From Emydura subglobosa (Eukaryota; Chordata; Testudines; Chelidae), in contig ML679941.1 of NCBI GenBank assembly GCA_007922225.1, positions 56,383,849-56,447,848 on the forward strand: DNA of 64,000 nt. Direction: 5' to 3'. The translations under genes and the position numbers were made by a program. Shown here one piece after another: positions 23,501-38,500 of this stretch. The notes under the pieces are model-generated. The model saw nothing but the letters and a program-made list of their open reading frames with translations, did no database searches and was not told the origin of the DNA. The first letter of the stretch is position 1. Each line of letters opens with the position of its first letter.

Positions 23501-26500
23501 TCCACTAATTCCTGGTCCAGAAGAAATCCAGTGGGTGGCACCCCATTTTAGACCTTGGCAATTTGAACAAGTTTGTCAAACTGCAATATTTCAAGATGGT
23601 CACATTATCCAGTCTCGTACCAGCACTTGAATAGGGGGACTGGTTCTTGGCCCTCGACCTACAGGATGCTTACTTCCACATTACCATACATCCTGCTCAG
23701 AGACGCTTCCTATGATTCATCGTGGGCAATCTCCACTTCCAGTACAAAGTTCTGTCTTTTGGCTTATTAACAGTACCATGAATTTTTTCCAAGGTACTCT
23801 CAGTGGTTACAGCTTACTTAAGAAAGAGAGGAATCACCATTTTCCCATACTTGGACTATTGCCTCCTCAAAGCCCCATCCAAGGCTGAAACGCTCTGAGA
23901 GGTTCACACAACTATGAACCTTTTCAACAACCAAGTCTCCTTATCAACTTGGAAAAATTCACCTTGAGATCGGTGCAAACATTAGAATTCATTGGCGCTC
24001 AACTTGACGCCTTACAAGCAAAGGCATTTCTGCCACCTGATGGGTTCACAACTATAATAGACTTGATCTGAAATGCACGGGTGTGCCCCGGGATTTCAGC
24101 ACACGCATGCCTCCAATTCCTAGGACATATGGCAGCAGCCACTTTCGTAGTCAGACATGCAAGGCTACATATGCACTGTCCCCAGGGCTGGCTCTGCACT
24201 GTGTACCTACCACACAAACACAACATCCATGAACTATTGTCCATGCTAAGACAAGTCAAAGACTCTCTGCTCTGGTGGATGCATCCCAACAACATTTGTG
24301 CCAGGGTCCCCTTCCTTCAACCCTCACCTGCCAAAGTTTTAATGACCAACACTTCTCTCCTTGGCTGGGTGCATCTATTGGAACACAAGATACAGGGCAG
24401 ATGGACTCCCACTGAATCCACCTTACATATCAACCTACAACAACTAAGAGTGGTTCACAACACCTGCAGACACTTCCTACCACTCCTCAAACATCAGACA
24501 GTAAGAGTGGTGGTGTACAATCTCGCCTGCATGTACTGTATCAATAGGGAAGGAGGAATGAGATCCCTTTCCCTATGTTTGGATGCAATCAAGCTATGGA
24601 ACTTTTGTATCTACAACTTCTCTGTTTCGGCTGCATACCTCCCTGGACAGGAGAACATTATGGCGGACACACTGAGCAGGAACTTTTCTCAAGAATACGA
24701 ATGGGAACTAGATATGGGAGCACTACGACCCATACTTCGCCATAGACTTGCTCGCCACCCAACGGAATGCCTGCTGCTCCCAGTTTTGCTCCAGAGTAGG
24801 ACTGGGATGAGCATCAGTGGAGGACGCCTTTCTCATGACTTGGAATGGACCACTACTATATGCATACTGCCTCTTTCCCCTCCTGTCCCAAGTCTTATGC
24901 AAAATACAAGAAGACCAATCTCATCATATTAATAGCCCCAACTTGGCTCCGATAGGTATGGTACACCTACCTTCTTCAGATGTTGCTCTGCCCACCCATC
25001 AACCTTCCTCTGGCATCCTGGCTTCTCTCACAAGGCAATGGGCATGTTCGCCACCCCAATCCACAAACACTGCACCTGAAAGCATGATTCCTTCTTGGTT
25101 AAGGGGTCTGGAAATAGGCAGCTTGGACCAAGTAAAACACACAGCAGACATGATGCTACTAGACACATGTATACTCACAAATGGAATAGATTCCAACACT
25201 GGTGCATCCCAAAGCGTCTCATGTTCTCTTATCACTCATTCTGGATTATCTTCTCCAACTCAGAGTGACTATTTTAACAACTTGATTAGAGTACACTTGG
25301 CGGCTATCACCACCTTCCGCCATGCTATTGATGGATGCTCCATATTCACACAACCTCTCATTAAATATTTCCTAAAGAGCATTCAAAACCTCTACCCATA
25401 GATATGAGCCCCCACTCCTATCTGGGACCCGAATTTAGTCCTATGATCCTTAATGAGACCTCCCTTTTGAATCGATAGCAACATACATTTACACCTAGCT
25501 ATGAAAACTGCCTTTCTCCTCACAATCACCTTGGCCTGATGGGTGGGAGAAATCGCAGCCTTCATGGCTCACTCATCATATATACTGTGTTTCACAGGGA
25601 CAAAGTTACACTTTGTCCACATCCCAAATTTCTATCTAAAGTCCTTCTTTTCATTTGAACCAATCCATACACCTCCCCACCTTTTCCTAAACTACATGGT
25701 AATCAACAAGATGCAGCTCTCCACACACTGGATGTAAGGTGTGTTATCTTTCTACTTGGATAGAGCAAGGCCATTCAGAAAATCACCATGTCTGTTCGTG
25801 TCCACCACCAAGGGGTCCAAGGGTGACGCTATATCGAAACAATGTCTTTCTAAATTGATCTCACAATGCATATGTCTCACATTTGAACTCCATAATGAAC
25901 AAGTTTCTACCTCAATAAGAACACACTCCACATGAGCACTGTCAGCCTTCATTGAATTTCCGAACAGTTTTCCAATTAGTGACATGTAAGTGACATATGT
26001 CCACATGGGTATCCTCAGATATTTTTGCACAAAACACTGCCATTATTCAGGATTCCTCTGCAGACACTATCCTGGGATGCACTGTCTTGTCCTTGACTCT
26101 ACAAGCTGCTCTGAAACCCCAACCTCCCAACTGGGGTACTGCTTTGTAGTCACCTATAGTGGAGCACCATGAGGACATCACTCGAAGAAGAAGAGAGGAT
26201 TACTCACTTTGTGCATAAACTGAGGTTCTTTGAGATGTGTGTCCCCACAGGTGCTCCACTATTTGCCCTCTTCCCCTCTACTTTGGGAAGTAACATATGG
26301 CTCTGCGTCAGAGAAGGAACCAAGGGTGGTTGGACTGCACAGAGGCATTTATACTTTCCGCGCATTGCGCGAGGTAAGGGAGGTGCATGTGTGTGGTCCA
26401 AAGGGCACTGTTATTGAAGATCTCCAACTCCAAACACAAAGGCGCTGCCACATCTACAGTGGAGCACCCATGGGGACATCACTCGAAGAAGAAGAGAGGG

Positions 26501-29500
26501 TTACTCTCCTTTTGCAGTAACTGAGTTTCTTCAAGATGTGTCCCCATGGGTGCATCTCGAAGAACCTCAGTTACTGTACAAGGTGAGTAACTCTCTCTTT
26601 TCAGCTCGGTAACGATTACAGAAACTTGACAAACTAGAATTTCATAATACTTGCTATAACAAACCAAGCAATTACAAGTATAACGAAATCCCTTTGATTA
26701 AGCTTGTTTGCATATTAGCTTTTTCCCATTATAGTTTTCAAATTATGCTGCATATCATATGCATTCATGAGTGGCATTTTACAGTTAACTCATTTAAAGT
26801 TGTCTTCATTGTTGCTTTGAATTCAGTAAAAATGTTTTATATTTAATCATGAGGTTTCTGTAAAATGTGTATAACAGTTAAAAAAAAATATTTGAAAATC
26901 TGCTTGTAAGTAAATCATTTTATTCCAGACAGAAAGAATTTTCTTTTAAGTACTTACTCTGAAAAGCTCCGTTAGTGCATTTTAAAATGACATTCAGTGA
27001 ATATAGTTGGCTTATTAAACCCTTCAAAGCTCTGCAGTAGGGTTTTGAGAAATCAGTAATTTAAAGAGCATTCTGCATTTGTTAGATATAGGCTTAGTAA
27101 AAACTGTTTTGTAAATGTTTTACATCTGTGGGTTATTTCTCAGAAAAAGATGTAAACAGAACAGACAGAACAAACAAGTTTTATGAAGGCCAAAATAATC
27201 CAGGATTGATTTTACTTCATGACATTTTGATGACCTATTGTATGTATGACTTTGATTTAGGTAAGTAGGACTCTTCTGAATATTTAAAAGATAAAGTTAA
27301 TTGTTTGTGATCAGTTGCTATTAGTTGCTATTTTGCAACTAGTTAGTTGCTATTTTGCTCATATTATTAAAACTTACTAATAGGTTAGATCCTGTCATAT
27401 ATATGATGCTTTTTGTGAATGCCAAGATTTTGTTTTTTATTGGTATAGATAATTTTTCTTCAGTTTTTTATCTTGGCTTCCTCCATTTTCTATCTAATGC
27501 TTATGATGGGCATACATCTTTAACAAATTGAGTAAGAAATATGAATTGAATACAGACTTGCCTTCCACTATATTCCCGCCATGGTCGTCTTTGAGTTGTA
27601 GCATGATCACTTTTTCAAAGTCAGCTGGGGTCAGTTATTCAGAGTGTGACTGGTGTGTCCATTCTTAAAAGTCTGATGCTATTGTTATAATTTTAATCCC
27701 TAAACAGTCTGCCACTGCTGTAATTAAAACTCCATCTTTGCAAACAGTTGGTGTTCAGAATGCTAACTTTAAAAAAAAATTAGTTGGCTTTTGGATATGT
27801 TAACATAATTGTCTGTCACCAGGTTGCCACTTAACTTTATGTATCTGTTGCAAAGGAAAGGTCCCAGACATTCTGCGGAAGTGCTTTTCCTAATCATGTC
27901 TTTTCCTCAAAAAGTGAGGACAGTTTGAAAATAGCAACACTGATCTCAAACTTTTAAGGAGGGGGAAAAGACAAAACTAATTTATGGCTTTTTAGGGCTT
28001 TGGAAAGATGTGGGACAAAACCTGTGCAGCAGTCAGTGTCAGGTGTCTTACTGAAATTATAGACGCAGACATTTAAAAAAAATCTTTTAAAAATCATTGA
28101 GTTCTTTAAAATTGTTATTAATATTGCTGTAGCATACAAGAATCATCTAGTGGGAGTTTCTAGTTTACAAACATGGGAAGAGCAATGAAAATATCTGTCA
28201 TGTATAACTATCCATCCAAAGATTACAAATTTCAGTTTTTGGGCTTATTTCTCAGTCTCCGTTGGCGGTACATTGTGAAACTTCAGTGCATTGAAAAGTC
28301 GCATTTTTTAAACTTTTTTTGTCACACCCCAAAGACTGACAAGATTGTTGAAGGAGAGAAGAGAGCCCAAGGCAGCACCCCAAAATGCAAGATTGAAAAT
28401 AATATTTTATGGTCGTATAAATATCACTCAGTGATTCTACTCACAGCTGCTCCCTATCTTATAGGCTCCAGCCCTCTCTTTATAGCTGAGCCAACTAATC
28501 AGTTTAATTTTGTTGTTGAGAAATACAAACAGCAAAGCATTACCTGATCATATTTCTCAATATAAAATTAAACCAACCACTGATGGATAACCTGTGCGAA
28601 AACTGGTCTCCCTTATTTTGGGGGGATCCTATGTAGAAGGAGGTCAGTAGCAAAGGGGGGAAGAATAGAGAGGATGTTGTGCGTAGCAATGTGAATAAGG
28701 CAGTGAGTAGATATAAAAAGCGTCAAGCAGAAGGAGGAGTTTTACAATGATCTTTAAAATTCTTGTAATTTTCATAAGGTGAGTTATTAAAATGCTCATT
28801 GTATTTACTTCATCTCAATCATAAACAAAAAGAATCTATTTGAAAAGAAGTTTCAAGATGTTCAGTAGTACTATTAATCTATCTGTCAAGAAACTAATTA
28901 CAGTCAAGGATGTTGGCAAAACCATTTTATACATATAATAATGAAATAGTTTCAGAATTTTCATACAGTTGGAGCTTTCTGTTTGGCTGTTAGTGAAATG
29001 ATATAAAAGGACCTTTTTTTTCATTCACATGCATATATTTATCTTCACAATGTAAACTCTAGGTGATGCATTTTGGGACTATAGATTTGATATTTAAGTC
29101 AGTAGGCATTTTGCATGAGTAAGGAGTCGTGCAGGTTTTTTGTACTTTTCAGGAAGGTTTAAATCTTTTGATAATTGCCTTTCTGCCATTCAACACTATC
29201 AGAGTGAGTTATGATTGTCCATGAGTACAATGTCTTGTTGTCAGGTTGCTTATATGGAACAGACTTGTGATCTCAGTGCACAAACTATCAGGATTTGGTA
29301 GACTTCAACTGTAATTGTAAGGCTCCATGCCCTATGTAAATCTTCCTTGCCATATTTTCAGATAGACATTCGTACTGTACATTTTGCATGTATGAAGATG
29401 AGTGTAAACGTTAATTTTTGTAAGAGGAACCAATCTGCGTGCTCAGATAGATAATATTGAGAAATATTTTTTAAATGCTCAGCACATTGTAGGATCAGGT

Positions 29501-32500
29501 TCTTAATATGCAAACGTTTAACTGTAAAATGAGTCAAAAAACCCTACGTGTTCTGTAATGCGTTTTCAGATGTATTTCAGTAAAGTTTTGAAAAAAATAC
29601 AGATTATAAAGCTTGTTCTCCAGACAGTGACTTTTTTAAAATTTGATTAGTTCATAAAAGTATGCACAGTGCCAGGAAAGTAAGGCTGTGTGTTAGTTTT
29701 TGTAATTCACTTCATCTGATGTGATAGCTTTCATGCCTTTCCAACTTGAGGGAAAAGATGTTGGGTCTTAATTCTATAAAAATATTTATAGATGTAAAGT
29801 TGATAAAATCAGGAAGTCACTAAAGATGTTAAATGCATGAAGGAAAGTATCCAGTTGGGGAGTGGGAAGAAAATAGAAAAATTGTTACATTTTTGATGGT
29901 GTAAGATTATTTTTTAAAAACTCACTTTTTTAGAAGGCTATTGAAATGTGGTTCTGTTCTGAAAAGTAGCTGTAAACGTCACATATTTTTACTTAAGATC
30001 TGCTCCTTGTTTGTGTCAATCTCCATATCTACTTTGATTTAATGATTACAAAAAGAAAATTTTAATTTTTTTCATTCTCATTAGTTCTGCAGAGCTGGTG
30101 CTGCTAATAGATACAGCTGGATCCAATTTTTTTCTTGTACAGCAATACAATTTTTATTAAGTGGCTCTATAATAGGAAATCAGTTACACCTGAGCAAACT
30201 TTTTGACATGAAGACATGAGGCTTGCCACTACACAGCAATCCTTGAGAGCAGAGTTTCTCAAATTGGGGGACAGGCTCCCCTGGAGGGGCACAGAATGTA
30301 TTGGGGGGTGGAGGAAGAGGAGGGCTGAGAAGCCATTTAAGTATGTAGGCAGTACCATTCTATGCCACCCTTACTTCTGCACTGCTGTTGGCAGTGACAA
30401 CTGCCTTCAGAGCTAGGTGTCCAGCCAGCAACTGCCACTCTGTTTGAATCAACAGTAAGGCATTGATATTTAATGAGTTGAATGCTTTTTTTTAATCAGT
30501 ATATGTACTACTACTTCGAGGAGAGTCCTTGTGGATGCTCCACTTCAGGTGATGATGCATCCTTGCGCCTTTGATAGGAGAATTTCAGCAACAATGCCTG
30601 TCCAGGTCACACATGCTCTGTTTCCATCTCACAGTACTGTCGGTGCCTCATCCAGCGTGCATGACCCTCTCCTTCCCACCCCCCACTGCTCCCCAGTTCT
30701 TTCTTAACCGTCCTCAGCCTGAGATGGAACTCCCAGCAGTGTTAAAACTGTTAGCTTATTTAGTATTTAAAATAGTCTTTTTAGAGTACTTTTAGCATAC
30801 TAGTTAAATTACTTCCCCATTTACTTTATCGTTAAAAAAAAAAAATCATATTTTCCTACCCCTGGGAATAGTTAATGTTCATCCTCAGGATGAACCACCG
30901 TTGTTCTAGCCATGCTCGGCTCTCCTGGCTTCAAATGTTGTCTTTCATGCCAGGAGGCAATCCTAGTATCAGACGATCACTCTTAATGCATCCACTGCTT
31001 AGATGAATCACATATCCCACAAAAGTGTACTCACTGCAGCAACTTAAAGTCTCGTGCCAGGAAGGACAGAGACCTGCATCTCAAACTTATCCATATAGAG
31101 AGATCTCTGAGATTTGGCATCCAATCCCGGCCAGCAGTGGCCAGGACAATGATCTCCAGAGACTTCACCCTCTTCACAGAGGAAGACTTATTCCTTCAAA
31201 AGGGCTACGAGGAAAAGAGCAGCAACTTCTCCTCCCAAAGAGCCACCAAAAAAGAAATGGTCTCCAGCTCATTCTCTATCCTCAGTACTGCCTGCACCAT
31301 GGCTGAGTATGTGCGTGGCACCGGGATTCTCCAGCACCATCCACACCATGACTTCTGCCAATCCCAAGCGGTCAGGCTCAGAGTCGAGAGGCAAACAAAA
31401 GTCAATCTCCTCTATTACAGACCGACGCAACCACCTAAAGACGCGGCACCTAGACTCTCCCCACGGACTCTGGCACGACCATCTGCTTCGACCCATATGT
31501 TGGCACTGACGGCAGCAACTGCAGTAGCACAGTCGGCACTGACTGCTTAGGTGCCGAAACAATTGGCACCATGCCATTTTCTAAAGTATAAAGACGTAAT
31601 GGTATCATCGACGCCCAACTCTTCGGCACCAACATGTCCCCGATATGCATGGTACCAGACAAACTGGCCCCTCCATTTTCCAGCAAGGAGGAAGATAATG
31701 AGGAAAAGGGTGTTTTCTCAGCACACCACTCCTCTCCCGTCCAACTGATGGCAACCCTAGGATCTGTACGACCAAGACTTCATCACGGCCCTAACATCCA
31801 GCCATGGTATGGTCACCCATGGATACCTCTGCCTATGCCTTTCCCTACACAGTGGCCTTATTGGGACCCCTGGGCTGCATACAGGAGGCAATTCCGGCGG
31901 CCCCAAAGTCCCTACAGAAAAGGAATTAGATCTCAACCACCACCTTATCTGACTGCACCACCAGAGCCCCCTAAGGAGAACTTCAAGGAATGGGAGGTGG
32001 CCCTGGAACAGGACACTACGCCACCTGTGAACAATTCCTCCTTTTCCCCTGAGGAGGTCACAATGCCTCCACCACCCTCAGCTGCAGACGACTTCAAACA
32101 ATTTCAGGAACTCTTCTAAAGAGTGGCATGCTGCCTAGAGATTTCTCTGGAGGAGGTCCCAGTATCCCAACATAAATTGCTGGACATTCTGCAAACTTCC
32201 TTGGCTTCAGAAATAGTGATCTCAATAAACGACACGCTCAAGGAACCAGCCAAAAACATATGGCAGACCCTGGCAACAATTCCACCTACCTGCAAGAGGG
32301 CTGACAAAAAGTGTTATGTCCGTTCAAAATGGATGGACTTTTTATGCTCCCATCCTGCACTGAATTCATTGGTCATCAATGTGATCAATCAGCGCAGTAG
32401 ACAGCATCAATATAGGTCCACACCATATGACAAGGAGTGGAAATGACTGGACGTTTTTGGCCGCAAGGCCTGCTTATCAAGAACTCTGAAATTTAGATTT

Positions 32501-35500
32501 GCCAACTATGCAGTACTAATGGTGAAATACAAACGTGTCAATTATTCTAATCTTGCGGACTTTATTAATGACATCCCAGAATAAAAAGGAACCAATTCAT
32601 ATCTATTTTAGCTGAAGGTCAACTTGTAGCCAGAACTGCCTTACAGGCATCCCTAGATATGTCAGACACAATGGTGCACTCCACGGCCACCGCTATTATG
32701 TGCTGAATGTCCTGGCTTCACTGGATGTCACTGAATGTCTGGCTTTCCCAGAGAAATACAGTATTTCTCTGGGAAAGCCAGACATTCAGTGACATCCAGT
32801 GAAGGACCTCCCTTTCGATGGCCAAAAACTCTTCGCCCTGAAGACGGATGAAGTCCTCCATACCCTGAAGGACTCTCGAGCAACTCTCCATACACTGGGA
32901 ATATACATACCTGCAACCAAAAGAAAACAGAACAAATACCATCCTTACCAGCGCACAAGATACTCCCCATACACTCAACAACAGTGACACTATGAGAGAG
33001 AGACCCCAGAGGTGTCAGCCACCTCTGTTTAAGTCATCGGAGTCTCAGCCATCATCTGCAAGACAACAGTTTTGAGGGTTTAGTTGAGGGTCTAAGAAAA
33101 CTCCCCTATCCATCAGAGCAGACACCACCGATCATCCCCCATTTTGGACACCATTTGACTCCTTTCTATTCGGCATGGACTTCCATCACTATGGACAAAT
33201 GGGCTCTAGAAATAATTCACGCAAACTACTCAATCTCCATTTACCTTCGTACCTCCTATCCACCCTCCCTCCCTGTCCTTCTTCAGGGACCCTTCTGATG
33301 AGCACCTTCTACAGCAAGAAGTAAACCACCTTTTACATCTGGGTGCTGTGGAACAGATACCACCACAACACAGAGGGAAGGGCTTTTACTCCCACTACTT
33401 ATTAACCCAGAAAAAGAACGGAGTGTGGAGGCCTATGCTAGATCTTAGAAAGCTCACCAAATTTGTATGGGTCCAGCAGTTCAGGGGTGGTCACACTAGC
33501 AACAATAATGCCAGCACTGGAATAAGGGACTGGTTCTCAGGCCTCAACCTCCAAGATGCCTATTTCCACATAACTATACATCCTGCTCACAGGAGGCTTC
33601 TCGGATTTACACTGGGAACAGATCATTATGGATATAAAATCTTGCCTTTTGGTCTCTCGACAGCACCACAAGCGTTCTCTAAAATCCTCGCAGTAGTGGT
33701 GACGCACCTTCGCAAACAAGGAGTAATAATATTCCACTCTCTGGACGATTGTCTACTAAAAGCTCCCACTTGGACAAGATTCCTTCGATGTTACTCACCG
33801 GACACTTGCCCTCTTCCTGAGACTGGGTTTACAGATAAATATTCAAAAATCAACTCTAAACCCTGTACAGAATTTGGACTTAATTGGGGCCCATCTCTAG
33901 GTGCCTGGAAGCCAAAGCGTCATTACCAATGAACAGATTCATTACTATGACCAACTTCATCTCTTTAGTACTGAACAGTCCACACACATCGGCACGAATC
34001 GGCCTCCAATTGTTAAGCCATATGGTGGCAACCACATTCATGGTACAATATGCACATCTTCATATGTATTGCTACAGGGCTGGCTAAGAACAGTCTACAT
34101 ACCACAAAAACATAGCCTAAACGGATGCCTTACAATGCCGATCAAAGTTAAAACTCTCTACATTAGTGGATGTAACCCAACGTGCATGGGAGTTGCTTTC
34201 ATTCAGAAACCATCCTCAATTATACTAACAACTGATGCCTCCTTGATACGCTGGGGAGCCCATTTGCAGCAGCACAGAATGCAGGGCAGGTGGTCTCCCC
34301 CCCCAGGACATTGCTACATATAAATCTCTTAGAACTCCATGCAGTTCACAATGCATGCTTCTACTTCCTGCAGTTGATAAGGAACAAGACTATACAAGTA
34401 GTGACTGACAACTTTGCCTATATTTTGTATAAATCAACAGGGAGGAGCACGATCGCATTCCCTATGCACTAATGCCATGAAACTATGGAACTGGTGTATC
34501 CGGCACAATATCAATATTCCAGCCTCAGACTTTCCAGGCTGTGAAAATACTATAGTGGACACGCTGAGCAGAGAATATTTTCAGGATCACAAATGGGAAC
34601 TAAACAACACGGTCCTAGAGAACATATTCCAACAGTTGGTCCACCCATCCATCCATCGACCTCTTTGTGATATCCCAGAACTACAAATGCCCACAGTTCT
34701 GTTCAAGAGCAGGTTTGGGGCTCAATCCCTGGGGGATGCCTTCCTCTTTAAATGGGAAGAACCTCTGTTAAATGTGTTCCCCCTCCCCCCATCTTCTGTT
34801 GTTCAAGGTGATACACAAAATATGTATTGAGAAGGCCAACATCATATTGATAGCCCCAACATAGCCCACATGGACTTGGTTCCCACATGGTTCCACCATG
34901 ATGAACGAGCCTGTTCGGAACAGGTTAAAGACATATTACTGACTAATAGAAGGTTAACTACCTGCAATACTTACCTTCAGAAATGGAAGAGTTCTAGATT
35001 TATGCCAGAACAAACAAATTAGTGCCGTTCCCACACCCCTAGCCTTCATATTGGAGTTGGGACTAAAAAAATCTGGGCTCTTCATTAGTTCAGTTAAAGT
35101 ACATCTCTCAGCTATTCCTGCCTTCCATCACAAGATCAACGGGACATCAATATTTGCCTGTCCAATCACCAAACATTTCCTTATGGGCATCAGGAACATT
35201 TACCCCGAAGTACATGCACTCACTCCACCTGGAGATTGAACCTTGTTTTATGCTGTCTCATCGGATCCCTATTCGAACCCTTAGCAACATGTTTTATGAC
35301 TCACCTATCAATGTAGGTAGCATTCTTAGTGATATCACATCAACTTGTCATGTGAGTGAGTTAGGAGCCCTCTTGGCATACCCATCTTACACCATCACTA
35401 TCAAGAACTAGGGTCACCCTAAGAACCTATCCAAAATTTGTACTTAATGTGTATCCTCTTCCTTACACATAAATCATCCCCTTGTTCTTCCCCCAACCAC

Positions 35501-38500
35501 ATGGGAGTATACAGGACTCAGTATTACATACTTTAGATGTCAAATGTGCCCTCATGTTCTACCTAGATAGAACTAAGCCTTTCAGAAAATCTCTGAGGTT
35601 ATACATTTCCACTGTGGAACGTTCTAAAGGTTCCACTATCTCTACACAGAGAGTATCTAATTGGATTTCTGAATGCCTCCATCTATGGTATCAACAGAAG
35701 AATCTTACAACCTCCATCGGGGATCAGAACTCGCTCTGCCAGATGCCTTTCAACTTCAGTAGCTTTTCTGAACAACATTCTGATCCTGGACATATGTAGA
35801 GCAGCCACTTGGGCCTCTGCACATACATTTACAAAGCTGCACATACATTTATCAGAGCTCAAGATCGAATGCATTGCGAGGTCTAAGAGTGTTATCATTA
35901 CTTACACAAACAGCTCTGAAGCCCCTTCCATCCAACATGGGGCACTGCTCTACAGTCACCTGAAGTAGAACACCCCCAGGGACACTCCTGGAAGAAGAGA
36001 CGATTACTCATTGTGTGCAGTAACTGAGGTTTCTTGAGATGGGTGTCCCTGTGGAGACTCCACTATCCACCCTCCTCCCCTCTACTTTGGAGTTCAATTT
36101 CCAGACTCTGTAGTAAACAAGGAACTGAGGGGGGTTGGGTCGCGCATGCTGGATGAGGAACTGATGACGCTGAGAGATGGGGACAGATGGAGACATGTGA
36201 CCTGGACAGACACTGCTGCTGAAATTCTCCGATCAAAGGCACAAAAGATGCACCATCACCTGAAGTGGAGCACACGCACAGACACCCATCTCGAAGCACC
36301 TCAGTTACTGCACAGGGTGAGTAACCTTCTCTTGTGTGGCTGGAGAGGGGGGATGGGGCATAAACTGTTACAGACACAAAGAAGGGGGCTGCGATCAAAT
36401 AAGTTTGAGAACCACTGATTGATAGTATTACTGGAAGACGTGGTTGCACACATGAAACTTAGGGCATAATTCAGCTCACAGGACTTTTACTAGAGATGAT
36501 ACTAAAGAAGAAAAAACAGGCGACTTTCAGATCTCAGGATGAGCTTGCAGGGCTGGTAATTACAGAATGTTTTTTCTAAACAGTTTTGCTCTGGTGTAAC
36601 AGAGAGATAGTGAACATAGATTCTCTCAAAACCACTTCTATAGGATCACTTTTCAGAGTATTACAGCATTTCAAAAATCTCTTAAAGTGTATAATTACAT
36701 AGATTATGAAGATTAATAAAGTTTAAATTAAATAGAAATATGATGTACATTTTCTAAAGTTTTGGGGAATCAAGGATGGTATATATGTTTACAGTTTCTG
36801 TCCATATTTGCAGAATGTAAACTTTTAATGGTCAAATGCAAGTATTTTTTTTAAGTCCTACAGAGGCAGTGGAATTTTCAAACTATTTGGTTATGCTTAT
36901 TTGGAACATACCTACTAGTCTGCTGTACCATTGAATAATTGTACAAACAATTGATGTTCGGTAACAAATTTGGAGCTTGGCATCTTGGGAGATAAGGAAG
37001 GAATATCAGTTATCTTAAATAATTTATAATTGTGTAAATCACAAGTTAAGTCTAATTAAATTTAATCTTATTTCTTTTTTTAAGGGTATGTTCAGGGAAT
37101 GAGTGACTTGCTTTCTCCTGTCTTGTATGTTATGGAAAATGAAGTGGATGCCTTTTGGTGTTTTGTATCATACATGGATCAGTTGGTAAAAAAAACAAAA
37201 CTTTATTTCATAGTGTTTGTGCAGCTTTCATTATCTGAATTTAGATTTAAACTTTGTCATTTTATCTCCTATGTCTTCCTGACTAACCTGGAAAGTTTTG
37301 CACTATTTCCTCTGTTGTCTTTAATAGAAAGAATTGTTTAATATTTGCAGAGCAGAAAGAATCAGTTTAATATTGATGTATGTGTGACTGCAAAATAGCT
37401 CAGAGGCATATTAATATTTTTGTTCCATAGATGGACTATGCCCATGTAAAGTAGGTGGCACTTGTTTGTCTTCCCTTTTTTAAAGATAAAAGGCCAATCA
37501 AAAATGCCAATCATTGCCAGTCAATCGCTAGAGGTTTACAATATGTATACACTGATAAAAGTACACCACCATCACCACAAACCTTCAGCTTCCAACTCCT
37601 GTTACACCAACAGGAACCATATTGTGTTACCCAGACATGCACTATATATTTATAATTTTTTATGTACTTTATCAACAGACAAAAATTGGGAAGATAGGGG
37701 TTTTTTGAGTCTCCTGTTTTCTCCCTTATTTTTTTCTGTGTGTTTATATGTAAACTAAACATGTTTGGTCCTTGACTGAGCCTCTGGCAGCTTTTGATGT
37801 TCTGGGAAGACAAAACTACCAGAAAGTTTCTGTTACCATCTACAGGGAAATTCCCCTAGTGTAAGAGGCATTTTCAGATAACACAGAACCAACATAGTTT
37901 TCTCTAAAGACTTCCGTTCCCTGGTCTGAGTGAAGAAAGTCTGGCTGCATTGCAGCTGTGATCCCTGTATGCCAGAACATAGCACTTTTGTGAGGTGGTG
38001 GCAACTTAAAGCAGCCCTGAATTAAGTTGTGCTGGTGGTTAAAATAGCCCCTGACTGTGGCACCAAGATAAAATCACCTTTATTCTGCTCTGCTGGATTG
38101 GGCACAGTAATGATGGAACTGAGGGTTTGGTCCATAAATTTGGTCCATATTATTATGTATATGATGTACTGCCACCTGTTTGATACACTGCAAAAATGAA
38201 TTTTATACATGCCCCAGCTCTTGTAGAGGTAATATTTTTTTTCCAAACAATACAATTTTATTCATTTAAACAAGTGCTCATTTCCAAGAATACTTTTGTA
38301 TAGGGGATGTTGTGAAACACAAATAGAGTGGTTTTGCATGAAATAACCTCGTGTCCTCTGACGATATTTTAATAATTCTCCCTAGTCTGTCTGTTCCTGC
38401 CTCCAGCTCTCTAGCGCCAATTTGGAGGCAGATGATTTTATTCACTCTAAATCTTATATCCAAGTTGCTGCAGAAATATTAAGTACAAATATCCATGAGC

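Larger units (their letters stand above)
21585..26600 (+). mobile_element. DIRS-type tyrosine-recombinase retrotransposon, copy 1
   Basis: The order is leader with TATA box, gag remnant, reverse transcriptase and RNase H, tyrosine recombinase, internal complementary region (about 26150-26270) and terminal repeat (about 26455-26600). The left end (GTCCCTATGGGTACTCCACTG) is complementary to CAGTGGAGCACCCATGGGGAC near the right end. Such elements are copied by reverse transcriptase and inserted by a tyrosine recombinase, without LTRs of the retroviral kind or a DDE integrase. The 5' end lacks the outermost leader present in copy 4. Many in-frame stops are TGA or TAA at former CGA/CAA codons, a sign of age. 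Confidence 0.85.
30514..36335 (+). mobile_element. DIRS-type retrotransposon, copy 2
   Basis: The left end (about 30514-30620: CTCCACTTCAGGTGATG, CGCCTTTGATAGGAG) is complementary to the right end (about 36215-36300: TCCGATCAAAGGCAC, CACCTGAAGTGGAG). An internal complementary region lies at about 35950-36065. Gag, reverse transcriptase/RNase H and recombinase follow in order on the + strand, each broken by frameshifts. The element sits inside a hAT MITE and has no obvious target duplication, as expected for tyrosine-recombinase insertion. Confidence 0.85.

Noticed and set aside
28173..28547. A 124-codon + strand open frame
   Set aside because: Low-complexity, AT-driven composition, no motif, no splice context matching TBC1D15.
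37099..37341. The TBC1D15 exon 7 frame as an independent 80-codon gene
   Set aside because: Conserved sequence stops exactly at the GTAAAA donor at 37186, and the next exon resumes in phase at 38756.
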